From: Anaerolineaceae bacterium UBA6073 | Lineage (GTDB): Bacteria > Chloroflexota > Anaerolineae > Anaerolineales > Anaerolineaceae | DNA length: 64,000 bases | Direction of reading: 5' to 3' | NCBI GenBank assembly: GCA_002436085.1 | Contig: DIXT01000019.1 | Coordinates: 43,441 to 107,440, forward strand | Shown here: one piece after another, positions 7,093-14,700 of the stretch | How positions within the stretch are numbered: position 1 is the first letter of the stretch | Layout: every line of letters begins with the position of its first letter | Notes under the pieces: model-generated | What the model was told of the DNA's origin: nothing | Database searches by the model: none | Seen by the model: the letters and a program-made list of their open reading frames with translations, nothing else | Made by a program: the position numbers and the translations under genes

Positions 7093-9009
7093 ATGGGCAT
7101 CCGCCAACGCGTGAAAAACCTAATGGATGACCTGCCTTTTGGCGCGGACATCTACTGGCAGCTGCGCGGCAAGCGCAAGCCCTGGTCGGCGCATTATGAG
7201 CTGGAGGGCTTGAAAGCCGTCCTGCCGCAGGCGCTGGCTGACCTTGCGGCATCGCGGGCGCAGCAGAGTGACCTCCCCACGGAAAACTCGTCATCGCGAG
7301 CAAAGCGAAGCGACCTCCCCGCTGAAACCTCGTCATCGCGGGCCAGTCGAAGCGACCTCCCCGCTGAAACCTCGTCATCGCGAGCCAGTCGAAGCGATAC
7401 CCGATGGGCACAATGTCTCCCCGCTGAAACCTCGTCATCGCGAGCAAAGCGCAGCGACCTCCCCGCCGAAACCTCGTCATCGCGAGCAAAGCAAAGCGAC
7501 CTCACCGCTGAAGAACCTTCGTCCCTTGCAATGCCAAACAACCAGCCCAAAAAAGTCTGCCTGTTCGCCTCCCTGCACTACTGGATTGAAGAAAGCGCGC
7601 TAATCGGCCTGGCGCTGGCCGGGCAGGGGCACAACGTAAACCTGGCTTATCTGCCTTACGCGGAATGGGATAAGGAAATCACGCCCTTTGACTTGCGCCG
7701 GCAGGACCTGTATACCCGTGCGGTTTTCGCGAACGCCAAAGACTTCCTGAGCCTCACGCCGCTCGCGGATGAACAATACCCCGCCGGGAGCCTGCCCGCG
7801 GAAGTGCTCCAGGCAGTCGAGCAGGTCTCGGACTATGATACCCAGTACACCCTGCAAGTGGAAGAAACCGACCGCAGCTGCGCGCTCTACCGTCTGCGCT
7901 ATTTACGCAATTTGCAAGCAGCCGGCGCGCTGTATGCCTGGCTGCAAGCCGAAAAGCCCGATGTGCTGATTGTGCCCAACGGCACCATCCTCGAGATGGG
8001 CGTGGCGTACCGCGTCGCGCGGCTGCTGGGTCTGCGCGTGGTCACCTTTGAATTTGCCGACCAGCGCGAGCGCATCTGGCTGGCGCAGGACGATGAAATC
8101 ATGTCGCACGATACCAGCGCCCTGTGGCAGGCGCTCGGGGGGCAAAGCCTGCCCGAGTCCGCCCGCCGCGCGATGCTGAACCTGTATGCCGCCCGCCGGA
8201 ACGCGAAACTGTGGGGCAACTTTGCCCGCCAGTGGCAGCAAACCCCGCTGCAGGGCGCCCGGGAGGTGCGCGCAAAGCTGGGTTTGGACCAGCGCCCGGT
8301 GGCCCTGCTGGCGACCAACGTCCTGGGGGACAGCCTCACGCTTGGGCGCCAGCGCATTTCAGCGAGCATGGCGGACTGGATTGTGGGCACGCTGGCTTAC
8401 TTCACCCGCCATCCCGAAGCCCAACTGCTGGTGCGCGTGCACCCGGGCGAGCTGCTGACCCACGGCACCTCCATGGTGGAAGTTATCAACGCGAACTTTC
8501 CGCAACTGCCGGAGAACATCCATATCATCCTCCCCGGCGACAAAACCAACACCTATGACCTGGTCGAAATTGCGGATTTCGGGCTGGTCTACACCACGAC
8601 TGTCGGGATGGAAATGGCGATGGCAGGGCTGCCCGTGATTGTGGCAGGCAAAACCCACTACGCCGGCAAAGGCTTCACGCTCGACCCTCAGTCCTGGGAT
8701 GCCTTTGAAGACTTGCTGACCCGCGTGCTGGCAGACCCGGCTTCTTTCCGCCTGAGCCCACAGCAGGTGGAGCAAGCCTGGCTGTATGCCTATCTGTTCT
8801 TTTTCGAATTCTCGCTGCCTTTCCCCTGGCATTTGCTTTGGCTGGCAGACGATTTTTCCGCCCGACCGCTGCGTTTCGTACTTTCGCCTGAGGGACAGGC
8901 GCGCTTCGCGCCGACTTTTGGGTACCTGGTGGGCGAGCCGCTGGATTGGGCAGCCCGCGGACTGGCAAGGCTGAACGAACTGCCCGTTGAAACTGAGGAG
9001 AACGCATGA
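7093..9009 (+). CDS. Capsule-type glycosyltransferase carrying an in-frame repeat insertion
   Basis: A 638-residue protein. Residues 1-52 and about 150-638 look like a capsular polysaccharide glycosyltransferase of the KpsC/KpsS-like type (RVHPGELL near 450, then DLVEIADFGLVYTTTVGMEMA, seen as a GT-B style nucleotide-sugar site). Residues about 53-145 consist only of copies of a 14-residue unit of the type SSSRAKRSDLPAET, encoded by a palindromic DNA repeat (7249-7527). The ATG at 7093 is preferred over GTG 7087 because GAGGAG ends seven bases before it. The gene abuts wzt and overlaps the next gene by four bases. The sugar transferred is unknown. Confidence 0.75.
   Translation: MGIRQRVKNLMDDLPFGADIYWQLRGKRKPWSAHYELEGLKAVLPQALADLAASRAQQSDLPTENSSSRAKRSDLPAETSSSRASRSDLPAETSSSRASRSDTRWAQCLPAETSSSRAKRSDLPAETSSSRAKQSDLTAEEPSSLAMPNNQPKKVCLFASLHYWIEESALIGLALAGQGHNVNLAYLPYAEWDKEITPFDLRRQDLYTRAVFANAKDFLSLTPLADEQYPAGSLPAEVLQAVEQVSDYDTQYTLQVEETDRSCALYRLRYLRNLQAAGALYAWLQAEKPDVLIVPNGTILEMGVAYRVARLLGLRVVTFEFADQRERIWLAQDDEIMSHDTSALWQALGGQSLPESARRAMLNLYAARRNAKLWGNFARQWQQTPLQGAREVRAKLGLDQRPVALLATNVLGDSLTLGRQRISASMADWIVGTLAYFTRHPEAQLLVRVHPGELLTHGTSMVEVINANFPQLPENIHIILPGDKTNTYDLVEIADFGLVYTTTVGMEMAMAGLPVIVAGKTHYAGKGFTLDPQSWDAFEDLLTRVLADPASFRLSPQQVEQAWLYAYLFFFEFSLPFPWHLLWLADDFSARPLRFVLSPEGQARFAPTFGYLVGEPLDWAARGLARLNELPVETEENA
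7249..7527 (+). repeat. In-frame palindromic repeat block inside a glycosyltransferase gene
   Basis: Units start with CGTCATCG at 7289, 7331, 7373, 7433 and 7475, preceded by a degenerate copy at about 7250. Spacing is 42, 42, 60 and 42 bases, so all are multiples of three and the frame stays open. The 60-base unit contains an extra 18 bases, the complement of CATTGTGCCCATCGGGTA, which is a module also seen at 16559-16893. The core is the same family as the intergenic units at 16512-16893 and 45602-46618. Confidence 0.9.
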
Positions 9010-9851
9010 CCCAGCACGACGTCAAACAGGAAATCGGACGCTTCTATAATGAGGTTGGCTGGCAGATAGAGCAGGACGGCAACTTCCAGAATGCCCAGTA
9101 TGAAGACCTGCGCCCGGTCTCTGCTGAATACATCGCTAGGGCGCACGCGCGCGTGGCAAGGCACCTGCCCAAAAGCGGGCGTTACCTGCTGGACGCTGGC
9201 TCCGGACCTGTGCAGTACGACGCATACCTGCAGTACTCCAAGGGCTTCGAGCGCCGGGTTTGCCTGGACCTATCCTTTGTGGCGCTGAGGCAGGCGCGAG
9301 CCAAACTGGGCGCGCACGGCTGGTGCGTGGTGGCGGATATCGCCCATCTGCCCTTCAAACCCGAAGCCTTTGACGGCATCGTCTCGCTGCATACCATTCA
9401 CCACCTGCCGGCGGATGAAAAACCCGGCTGCTACCTGGGTTTGTATGAACGTCTGTCCCCCGGCGGCAGCATGGTCACCGTGGACGGCTGGTCGGAGCAC
9501 AAACTCAGGAAAACCTGGACGCTGCTGATCCGGCTGGCGGAAAGATTGCGCCGGGATAAAAAACCCGGACAGGCCGCAGGCGCGCAGTCCGCTCCCGCGG
9601 AAAGCAAGCCTGCCGGCACCTACGTGGTGAAAAACAGCGCTGCCTGGTTCAAAGCGGCGGTCGGCAGCCAGCTGCCCGCGCAGATACTCACCTGGCGCAG
9701 CGTCAGCGTGCATTTTCTGCGCACCGTTATCCAGCCGGAATGGGGCGGCAAGTTTTGGCTAAAAGTGCTTTATCGGCTGGAAGAATGCTTCCCCCGCTAT
9801 TTTGGCGAGAACGGGCAGTATCCGTTAATCGTGATTAGAAAACCTGAATAA
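9006..9851 (+). CDS. SAM-dependent methyltransferase
   Basis: A 281-residue class I methyltransferase. Motif I is LDAGSGPVQ (residues about 62-70), an acidic residue follows in CLDLSF, and the post-motif VSLHTIHHLP is the Methyltransf_11 pattern. It starts with an ATGA overlap to the upstream glycosyltransferase. In this context it may methylate a sugar or the lipid-linked glycan, which would fit a chain-terminating modification read by the Wzt C-terminal domain, but the acceptor is not visible in the sequence. Confidence 0.8.
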   Translation: MTQHDVKQEIGRFYNEVGWQIEQDGNFQNAQYEDLRPVSAEYIARAHARVARHLPKSGRYLLDAGSGPVQYDAYLQYSKGFERRVCLDLSFVALRQARAKLGAHGWCVVADIAHLPFKPEAFDGIVSLHTIHHLPADEKPGCYLGLYERLSPGGSMVTVDGWSEHKLRKTWTLLIRLAERLRRDKKPGQAAGAQSAPAESKPAGTYVVKNSAAWFKAAVGSQLPAQILTWRSVSVHFLRTVIQPEWGGKFWLKVLYRLEECFPRYFGENGQYPLIVIRKPE

Positions 9852-9878
9852 TACGCAGCCGCGAAACAAGGAGTTCGT

Positions 9879-10886
9879 ATGGAATGGAAAAATAAAGTCG
9901 TACTGGTCACTGGCGGCACCGGTTCCTTTGGCAAGAAACTGATCAAAATCCTGGTGGAAGAATACCATCCCGCCAAAATTATCGTCTTTAGCCGCGATGA
10001 ACTGAAGCAGCACGAGATGCGTGTCAGCGGCTACAACCACCCCTCAATCCGTTACTTCATCGGGGATGTGCGCGACCATGAACGCCTCTTGCGCGCGTTC
10101 TACGGCGTGAATATTGTGGTGCATGCTGCCGCCCTGAAGCAGGTGCCGGCTTGCGAATACAACCCGATGGAAGCCATCAAGACCAATATTCTTGGCTCCA
10201 GCAACGTGGCGGATGCCGCGATTGAGAACGGCGTGGAAAAAGTGCTCGCGCTGAGCACGGATAAAGCGGTAAACCCGATCAATCTTTACGGCGCCACCAA
10301 ACTGGCAGCCGAAAAGCTGCTCATTCAGAGCAATGCCTACGCCGGCGGACGCAACACGCGCATTGCCTGTACCCGCTACGGCAACGTGGTTGGATCGCGC
10401 GGCAGCGTGGTTCCGCTCTTCCTCCAACAGCGCCCCAGCGGGCACCTCACCATCACCGACGAACGCATGACCCGCTTCTGGATTTCCCTCGAGCAGGGCG
10501 TGCGCTTCGTCATCCGCTGTATTGAACAGATGCAGGGCGGCGAAGTGTTTGTGCCCAAGATCCCGAGCATGAACATGATGGACCTCGCTAAGGCTGTTGC
10601 CCCGGAAGCGCAGGTGGATATTATCGGCATCCGCCCCGGCGAAAAGCTGCATGAAACCTTGATTTCCGAGGACGAAGCCCGCACCACCGTCGAACTGCCG
10701 GATATGTTCGTCGTCCAGCCGGCATCCGCGATGTGGTTTGGGCGTGCCTGGGAAAAGCAGGGCAAAGCGCTGCCGGACGGTTTCCGCTATTCCAGCAACA
10801 CCAATACTGACTGGCTGGACCTAGACCGCATCAACGAAATGATCGCTCCGATTGAAAAGGATTTCGAGAAGGACCAATTGGAATGA
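9879..10886 (+). CDS. UDP-N-acetylglucosamine 4,6-dehydratase-like enzyme (PseB/FnlA group)
   Basis: A 335-residue extended SDR. TGGTGSFG (11-18) is the nucleotide-binding loop, LSTDKAVNPINLYGATK covers the catalytic region, and the YxxxK pair is Tyr137/Lys141. This signature is the CapD/PseB/FnlA type, which dehydrates (and may 5-epimerise) UDP-GlcNAc to a 4-keto-6-deoxy sugar. It overlaps the RmlD-like reductase by four bases. Paired dehydratase and reductase would suit a 6-deoxy-HexNAc route (FnlA-FnlB style). A pseudaminic acid route would also need a PseC aminotransferase and a PseG, and neither is in the window. Confidence 0.85.
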   Translation: MEWKNKVVLVTGGTGSFGKKLIKILVEEYHPAKIIVFSRDELKQHEMRVSGYNHPSIRYFIGDVRDHERLLRAFYGVNIVVHAAALKQVPACEYNPMEAIKTNILGSSNVADAAIENGVEKVLALSTDKAVNPINLYGATKLAAEKLLIQSNAYAGGRNTRIACTRYGNVVGSRGSVVPLFLQQRPSGHLTITDERMTRFWISLEQGVRFVIRCIEQMQGGEVFVPKIPSMNMMDLAKAVAPEAQVDIIGIRPGEKLHETLISEDEARTTVELPDMFVVQPASAMWFGRAWEKQGKALPDGFRYSSNTNTDWLDLDRINEMIAPIEKDFEKDQLE

Positions 10887-11803
10887 AGAAACTTCTGGTA
10901 ACCGGTGCGAGCGGACTGCTGGGGCTGAACCTGGCGCTCAAAGCCGCCGACCTCGGCTGGGACGTAACCGGTTGGAGCGGCCGCCGCGCTTTGGCGCGCG
11001 TGCCTTTCAACGCTGAACAGGTGGACCTGGTAAATCTGGGGGATATTCTCGCGCGGGTTGCCGCGCTTTCCCCCGACCTGGTCATCCACTGCGCCGCGCT
11101 GGCGGATATTGACAAAGCTGAGCAGCACCCGGCGCTGGCGGAAAAGCTGAACGCCCAGGCGCCCGAAGCCCTTGCTGATGCCGCGCGTAAAATTGGAGCG
11201 CAGCTCATCCACATTTCTACCGACGCAGTCTTTGACGGCACCCGCGGCGATTACCGCGAGACCGACGAGCCGAACCCGATTAGCGTGTATGCCCGCACTA
11301 AGCTGGCGGGCGAGCGCGCCGTGTTCGCGGCGTACCCGCAGGCTGCTGCAGCGCGCGTAAACTTCTACGGCTGGTCCCCCACAGGTCAGCGCAGCCTGGC
11401 GGAATTTTTTTACACCCATCTGCGTTCAGAACATACTGTGAACGGCTTTACTGACGTATTTTTCTCTCCGCTGTACGTCGGGCACCTGGCTGATATTCTG
11501 CTGAAAATGGCGGAACAGCGCCTGGAAGGCTTATACCACGTCTTCTGCCCGCAGGCTACCAGCAAATACGCCTTTGGGGTCAGCGTGGCGCGCCTGTTTG
11601 GGCTGGATGAGAGCCTGATAAACCCGGTTGCGCTGCAGGAACTGCAGACTGGCACCCTCCGCTCGCTAAATTTGAGCATGAATACCGATAAATTGCAGGC
11701 CGCGTTGGATGAGCCTTTACCCGGCGAGGCGGACGGCTTGCAGGCTTTTCACGCGGATTGGCAGGCCGGCCTGCCCGACCGCCTGGTCGCCTCGATAGCC
11801 TGA
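10883..11803 (+). CDS. RmlD-like NAD(P)-dependent sugar reductase
   Basis: A 306-residue protein of the dTDP-4-dehydrorhamnose reductase family: TGASGLLG at 7-14, ISTDAVFDG around 111-119 and the Tyr136/Lys140 pair (VYARTK). Such enzymes reduce a 4-keto-6-deoxy sugar nucleotide. As no RmlA, RmlB or RmlC is present here and the gene is coupled by ATGA overlap to a PseB/FnlA-like dehydratase, reduction of a UDP-4-keto-6-deoxy-HexNAc is more likely than dTDP-rhamnose synthesis. This assignment of substrate is an inference. Confidence 0.75.
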   Translation: MKKLLVTGASGLLGLNLALKAADLGWDVTGWSGRRALARVPFNAEQVDLVNLGDILARVAALSPDLVIHCAALADIDKAEQHPALAEKLNAQAPEALADAARKIGAQLIHISTDAVFDGTRGDYRETDEPNPISVYARTKLAGERAVFAAYPQAAAARVNFYGWSPTGQRSLAEFFYTHLRSEHTVNGFTDVFFSPLYVGHLADILLKMAEQRLEGLYHVFCPQATSKYAFGVSVARLFGLDESLINPVALQELQTGTLRSLNLSMNTDKLQAALDEPLPGEADGLQAFHADWQAGLPDRLVASIA

Positions 11804-11837
11804 AAATTACAGTTATCTGCTGTATAAAGGAGACGCC

Positions 11838-12905
11838 ATGGAACTTACAATTGGCAAGCATACCGTAGGGGGCCCGCACCCGACCTATTTCATCGCGGAT
11901 ATCGCCGCCAACCACGACGGCAGCCTGGAGAGGGCGCTTGAGTTGATTCGGCTGTGCGCGCAAGCCGGCGCGAACGCCGCCAAATTCCAGAATTTCCGCG
12001 GCCCGAAAATTGTTTCGGATTACGGCTTCACGCACATGAACGCGCAGGTTTCGCACCAGGCGAAATGGCGCAAGAGCGTGGTGGAAGTGTATAATGCCGC
12101 TTCCATTCCCTTTGAGTGGACGCCCATCCTCAAGCAGGCCTGCGATGAAGCTGGCATCGACTACTTCTCCTCCCCCTACGATTTTGACGCAATAGATATG
12201 CTCGACCCGTTTGTGCCCGCCTACAAAATTGGCTCCGGGGATATCACCTGGCTGGAAGCCTGCCTGCGCATCGCCGGCAAAGGCAAGCCCGTGCTGCTGG
12301 CAGCCGGCGCTTCGGATATCGGCGACGTGCAGCGCGCGGTGGACGCTATCCTGGAGGTCAACCCCAGCCTGGTACTGATGCAGTGCAATACCAACTACAC
12401 TGCCGCGGACGGCAACTTTGACAATATCAACCTGAACGTGCTCAAAACCTTCCATGCCATGTACCCGCAGCTGGTTTTGGGGCTTTCGGACCATACCCAC
12501 GGGCACGCCACAGTTTTGGGCGCGATTGCCTTGGGCGCGCGCGTGGTGGAGAAACACTTCACGGACGATAATCTGCGGGAAGGGCCCGACCATGCTTTCG
12601 CGATGAACCCGCGCACCTGGGCTGAGATGGTAACCGCCGCCCGCCAGTTGGAGCGCGCGCTGGGCAGCGGCAACAAGTTGGTGGCGGATAACGAACGCGA
12701 AACGGTTGTCATTCAGCGCCGCTGCCTGCGGGCTGCCCGCGCTATCCAAGCCGGCGAGGTGCTCACGCGCGACATGATTGACGTCTTGCGCCCTGCCCCG
12801 GCCGGCGCGATTATGCCGTATGACATCCAGGCTGTGCTTGGTACCCGCGCGCTGGTTGCGATTGAGCCCGGCCAGGAACTGCGCTGGACTATGCTCGGCG
12901 CTTGA
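11838..12905 (+). CDS. neuB: NeuB-family nonulosonic acid synthase with SAF domain
   Basis: A 355-residue protein. The N-terminal TIM-barrel part opens with FIADIAANHDGSLERA and contains AKFQNF and the HGHATVLGAI region of the NeuB family, which condenses phosphoenolpyruvate with a six-carbon acetamido sugar to make a nine-carbon sialic-type acid. The last 60 residues or so (RRCLRAARAIQAGEVLT onward) form the antifreeze-like SAF lid domain. It is a different branch from the shorter NeuB at 22007. The ATG at 11838 follows AAGGAG. Whether the product is a Neu, Leg, Pse or Kdn type cannot be told. Confidence 0.85.
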   Translation: MELTIGKHTVGGPHPTYFIADIAANHDGSLERALELIRLCAQAGANAAKFQNFRGPKIVSDYGFTHMNAQVSHQAKWRKSVVEVYNAASIPFEWTPILKQACDEAGIDYFSSPYDFDAIDMLDPFVPAYKIGSGDITWLEACLRIAGKGKPVLLAAGASDIGDVQRAVDAILEVNPSLVLMQCNTNYTAADGNFDNINLNVLKTFHAMYPQLVLGLSDHTHGHATVLGAIALGARVVEKHFTDDNLREGPDHAFAMNPRTWAEMVTAARQLERALGSGNKLVADNERETVVIQRRCLRAARAIQAGEVLTRDMIDVLRPAPAGAIMPYDIQAVLGTRALVAIEPGQELRWTMLGA

Positions 12906-12933
12906 CACATAGTCTTTTGATTAGAGGCAAACT

Positions 12934-14043
12934 TTGCGTGTTTTGTACTGCACCCGCTCCGACAGCCCGCACGACCGGCGCTTTCTGACCGCGCTCGGGC
13001 AGAGCGGCCACGAAGTGTACGCCCTGCGTCTGTTTGGGGGTAAACCCCTCACCCCCAAAGGCGTGACCGAGGTGCCCTGGCAGGCTGTCAGCAGCCCGCT
13101 CAGGCTAACCGACCTGCCCGGGCAGCTGCGTCAGCTCAGGCGGCTGCTTGCCAACCTGCAGCCGGACCTGGTGCACGCCGGGCCTATCCAGGACCTGGCA
13201 TTTCTGGTTGCCCGCGCGGGGTTCAATCCGCTGCTGACCATGAGCTGGGGCTTTGACCTGATGAAAGACGCCTACCAATCGCCGCTTGGCCGCTGGCAAA
13301 CGCGCTACACTCTGCAGCGCTCCGACTATGTTACGTTGGACTGCCAGGCCACCGCCGACCGCGCTGCAGCCTTTGGCTTCCCGCGCGAACGCATCTGCGT
13401 GTTCCCCTGGGGAGTGGACCTGGACTTTTTCTCCCCGCAAAACAGCGTGGTGCCTGGCAAAAGCTGGCGCGCCGCGCAGGGTTGGGAAGATAAAACCGTG
13501 CTGCTGTGCCTGCGCTCCTGGGAGCCCAATTACGGCGTGGACGTTTTGGCGCGCGCCTTCGCCAGGGCGGTAAAAGAAAATCCGCGGCTGCGCCTGATTC
13601 TGCTGGGGGACGGCTCTGAAGCAAATAAAATCCGCGCGCTCCTGCGCGGAGTGGAAGACAAAGTCTATTATGGCGGGCGTGTGGAACTTTCCGCGCTGCC
13701 AGGCTGGTACGGCGCTGCGGACCTGTACGTCAGCCCCTCCCACGTGGATGGCTCGTCAGTTTCGTTGTTGGAAGCGATGGCCTGCGGTTTGCCTTCCATC
13801 GTTTCCGACATTCCTGCTAACCTGGAATGGATTCAGGACGGCCTGAACGGCTGGGTCTTCCCGGACGGGGACGCTGAAGCCCTGACCAGCACTATCCTGA
13901 GCGCCGCGGAACAGGACTGGCGCGCGTATAAACTGCAGGCTCGCCAGGACGCCGTGCAAAAGGCGGACTGGAACAAAGGCGTGCGCAAGCTGCTCGCCTG
14001 TTATGAAGATACCGCCGCATTTGGAAAATCGAGAAAACTATGA
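12934..14043 (+). CDS. Glycosyltransferase family 4-like
   Basis: A 369-residue GT-B glycosyltransferase. The C-terminal half has the Glycos_transf_1 pattern: LILLGDGSEANKIRALL, YGGRVELSALPGWYGAADLYVSPS and the EAMACGLPSIVSD block with the conserved glutamate. It starts with TTG at 12934 (first residues MRVLYC), preceded by GAGG. The stop overlaps the next ATG by four bases. A retaining hexosyl transfer to the growing glycan is the family expectation; donor and acceptor are unknown. Confidence 0.85.
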   Translation: MRVLYCTRSDSPHDRRFLTALGQSGHEVYALRLFGGKPLTPKGVTEVPWQAVSSPLRLTDLPGQLRQLRRLLANLQPDLVHAGPIQDLAFLVARAGFNPLLTMSWGFDLMKDAYQSPLGRWQTRYTLQRSDYVTLDCQATADRAAAFGFPRERICVFPWGVDLDFFSPQNSVVPGKSWRAAQGWEDKTVLLCLRSWEPNYGVDVLARAFARAVKENPRLRLILLGDGSEANKIRALLRGVEDKVYYGGRVELSALPGWYGAADLYVSPSHVDGSSVSLLEAMACGLPSIVSDIPANLEWIQDGLNGWVFPDGDAEALTSTILSAAEQDWRAYKLQARQDAVQKADWNKGVRKLLACYEDTAAFGKSRKL

Positions 14044-14687
14044 AAAAGAACACCCTACTTGTCCTTTGCGCCCTCAGCTTGCTGGCGGCCGCCCTGGCGT
14101 GCAACATGCCCCTCAGCCCGCGCTCGGCGCCCGAACTCACCCCAACACCCGACTACGGCATGACCTGGTACCAGGGCGAGGGTATGCAGATACTGCTCCC
14201 GTACACCTACGTAGCCCGCAACATACAGGACGACATGCCCGGCATCCTGGCTGCCATCCGCTCCTTTATTGGCGAAGGTCAGTCCCCGCTTTCCTCACTG
14301 GTGGACAACCTGGAAGGCAACGTCGCATGGTGGGGTTACGACGCGGGCGCGCCCGCGGTTTCACCGGTGCAGCTGCTTGTCCTCAAAAACGAATCCCTGG
14401 AAAAGACCCCGCTCAGCCTGATCAGCACCGCAATGCAGCTCTTCTTGGGAAAGAACGCGGAATCATTACAGACCACTTCCTACACGAACAACGGACGGGA
14501 CGTCACGCGCTTCAGTTATGCGCAAGAGAATAACGGCTGGCAGGCTTACGTCTTTAAGGAACAGGGTCAGATGTGGATAGCGCTGTTCATCACCCCGCCC
14601 GCCAATCTGGCCGCCCAGCAGGTCTATTTTGAGTACAGCGTCAACTCCATGCTGATTGCTCCGCTGCAGGAGACACCCCAGCCATAA
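14040..14687 (+). CDS. Predicted lipoprotein of unknown function
   Basis: A 215-residue protein. The N-terminus MKKNTLLVLCALSLLAAALAC is a lipoprotein signal peptide with lipobox LAAALAC near residues 15-21, followed by a Pro/Thr linker (APELTPTPDYG). The mature part is a single small domain with mixed beta and alpha character that is not recognised. It overlaps the preceding glycosyltransferase by four bases and is followed 13 bases later by the SpsF-like fusion, so it is part of the glycan operon. A role at the outer face of the membrane in assembly or attachment is possible but not shown. Confidence 0.65.
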   Translation: MKKNTLLVLCALSLLAAALACNMPLSPRSAPELTPTPDYGMTWYQGEGMQILLPYTYVARNIQDDMPGILAAIRSFIGEGQSPLSSLVDNLEGNVAWWGYDAGAPAVSPVQLLVLKNESLEKTPLSLISTAMQLFLGKNAESLQTTSYTNNGRDVTRFSYAQENNGWQAYVFKEQGQMWIALFITPPANLAAQQVYFEYSVNSMLIAPLQETPQP

Positions 14688-14700
14688 AAGGCGGATTATT

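Noticed and set aside
5594..7489. 631-codon open frame on the minus strand opposite wzt and the glycosyltransferase
   Set aside because: It is a shadow of GC-rich codons on the other strand and its N-terminal part is only antisense repeat sequence; no domain pattern is seen.
11580..12908. 442-codon minus-strand frame opposite neuB
   Set aside because: It is antisense to a well-conserved enzyme and has no recognisable domain.
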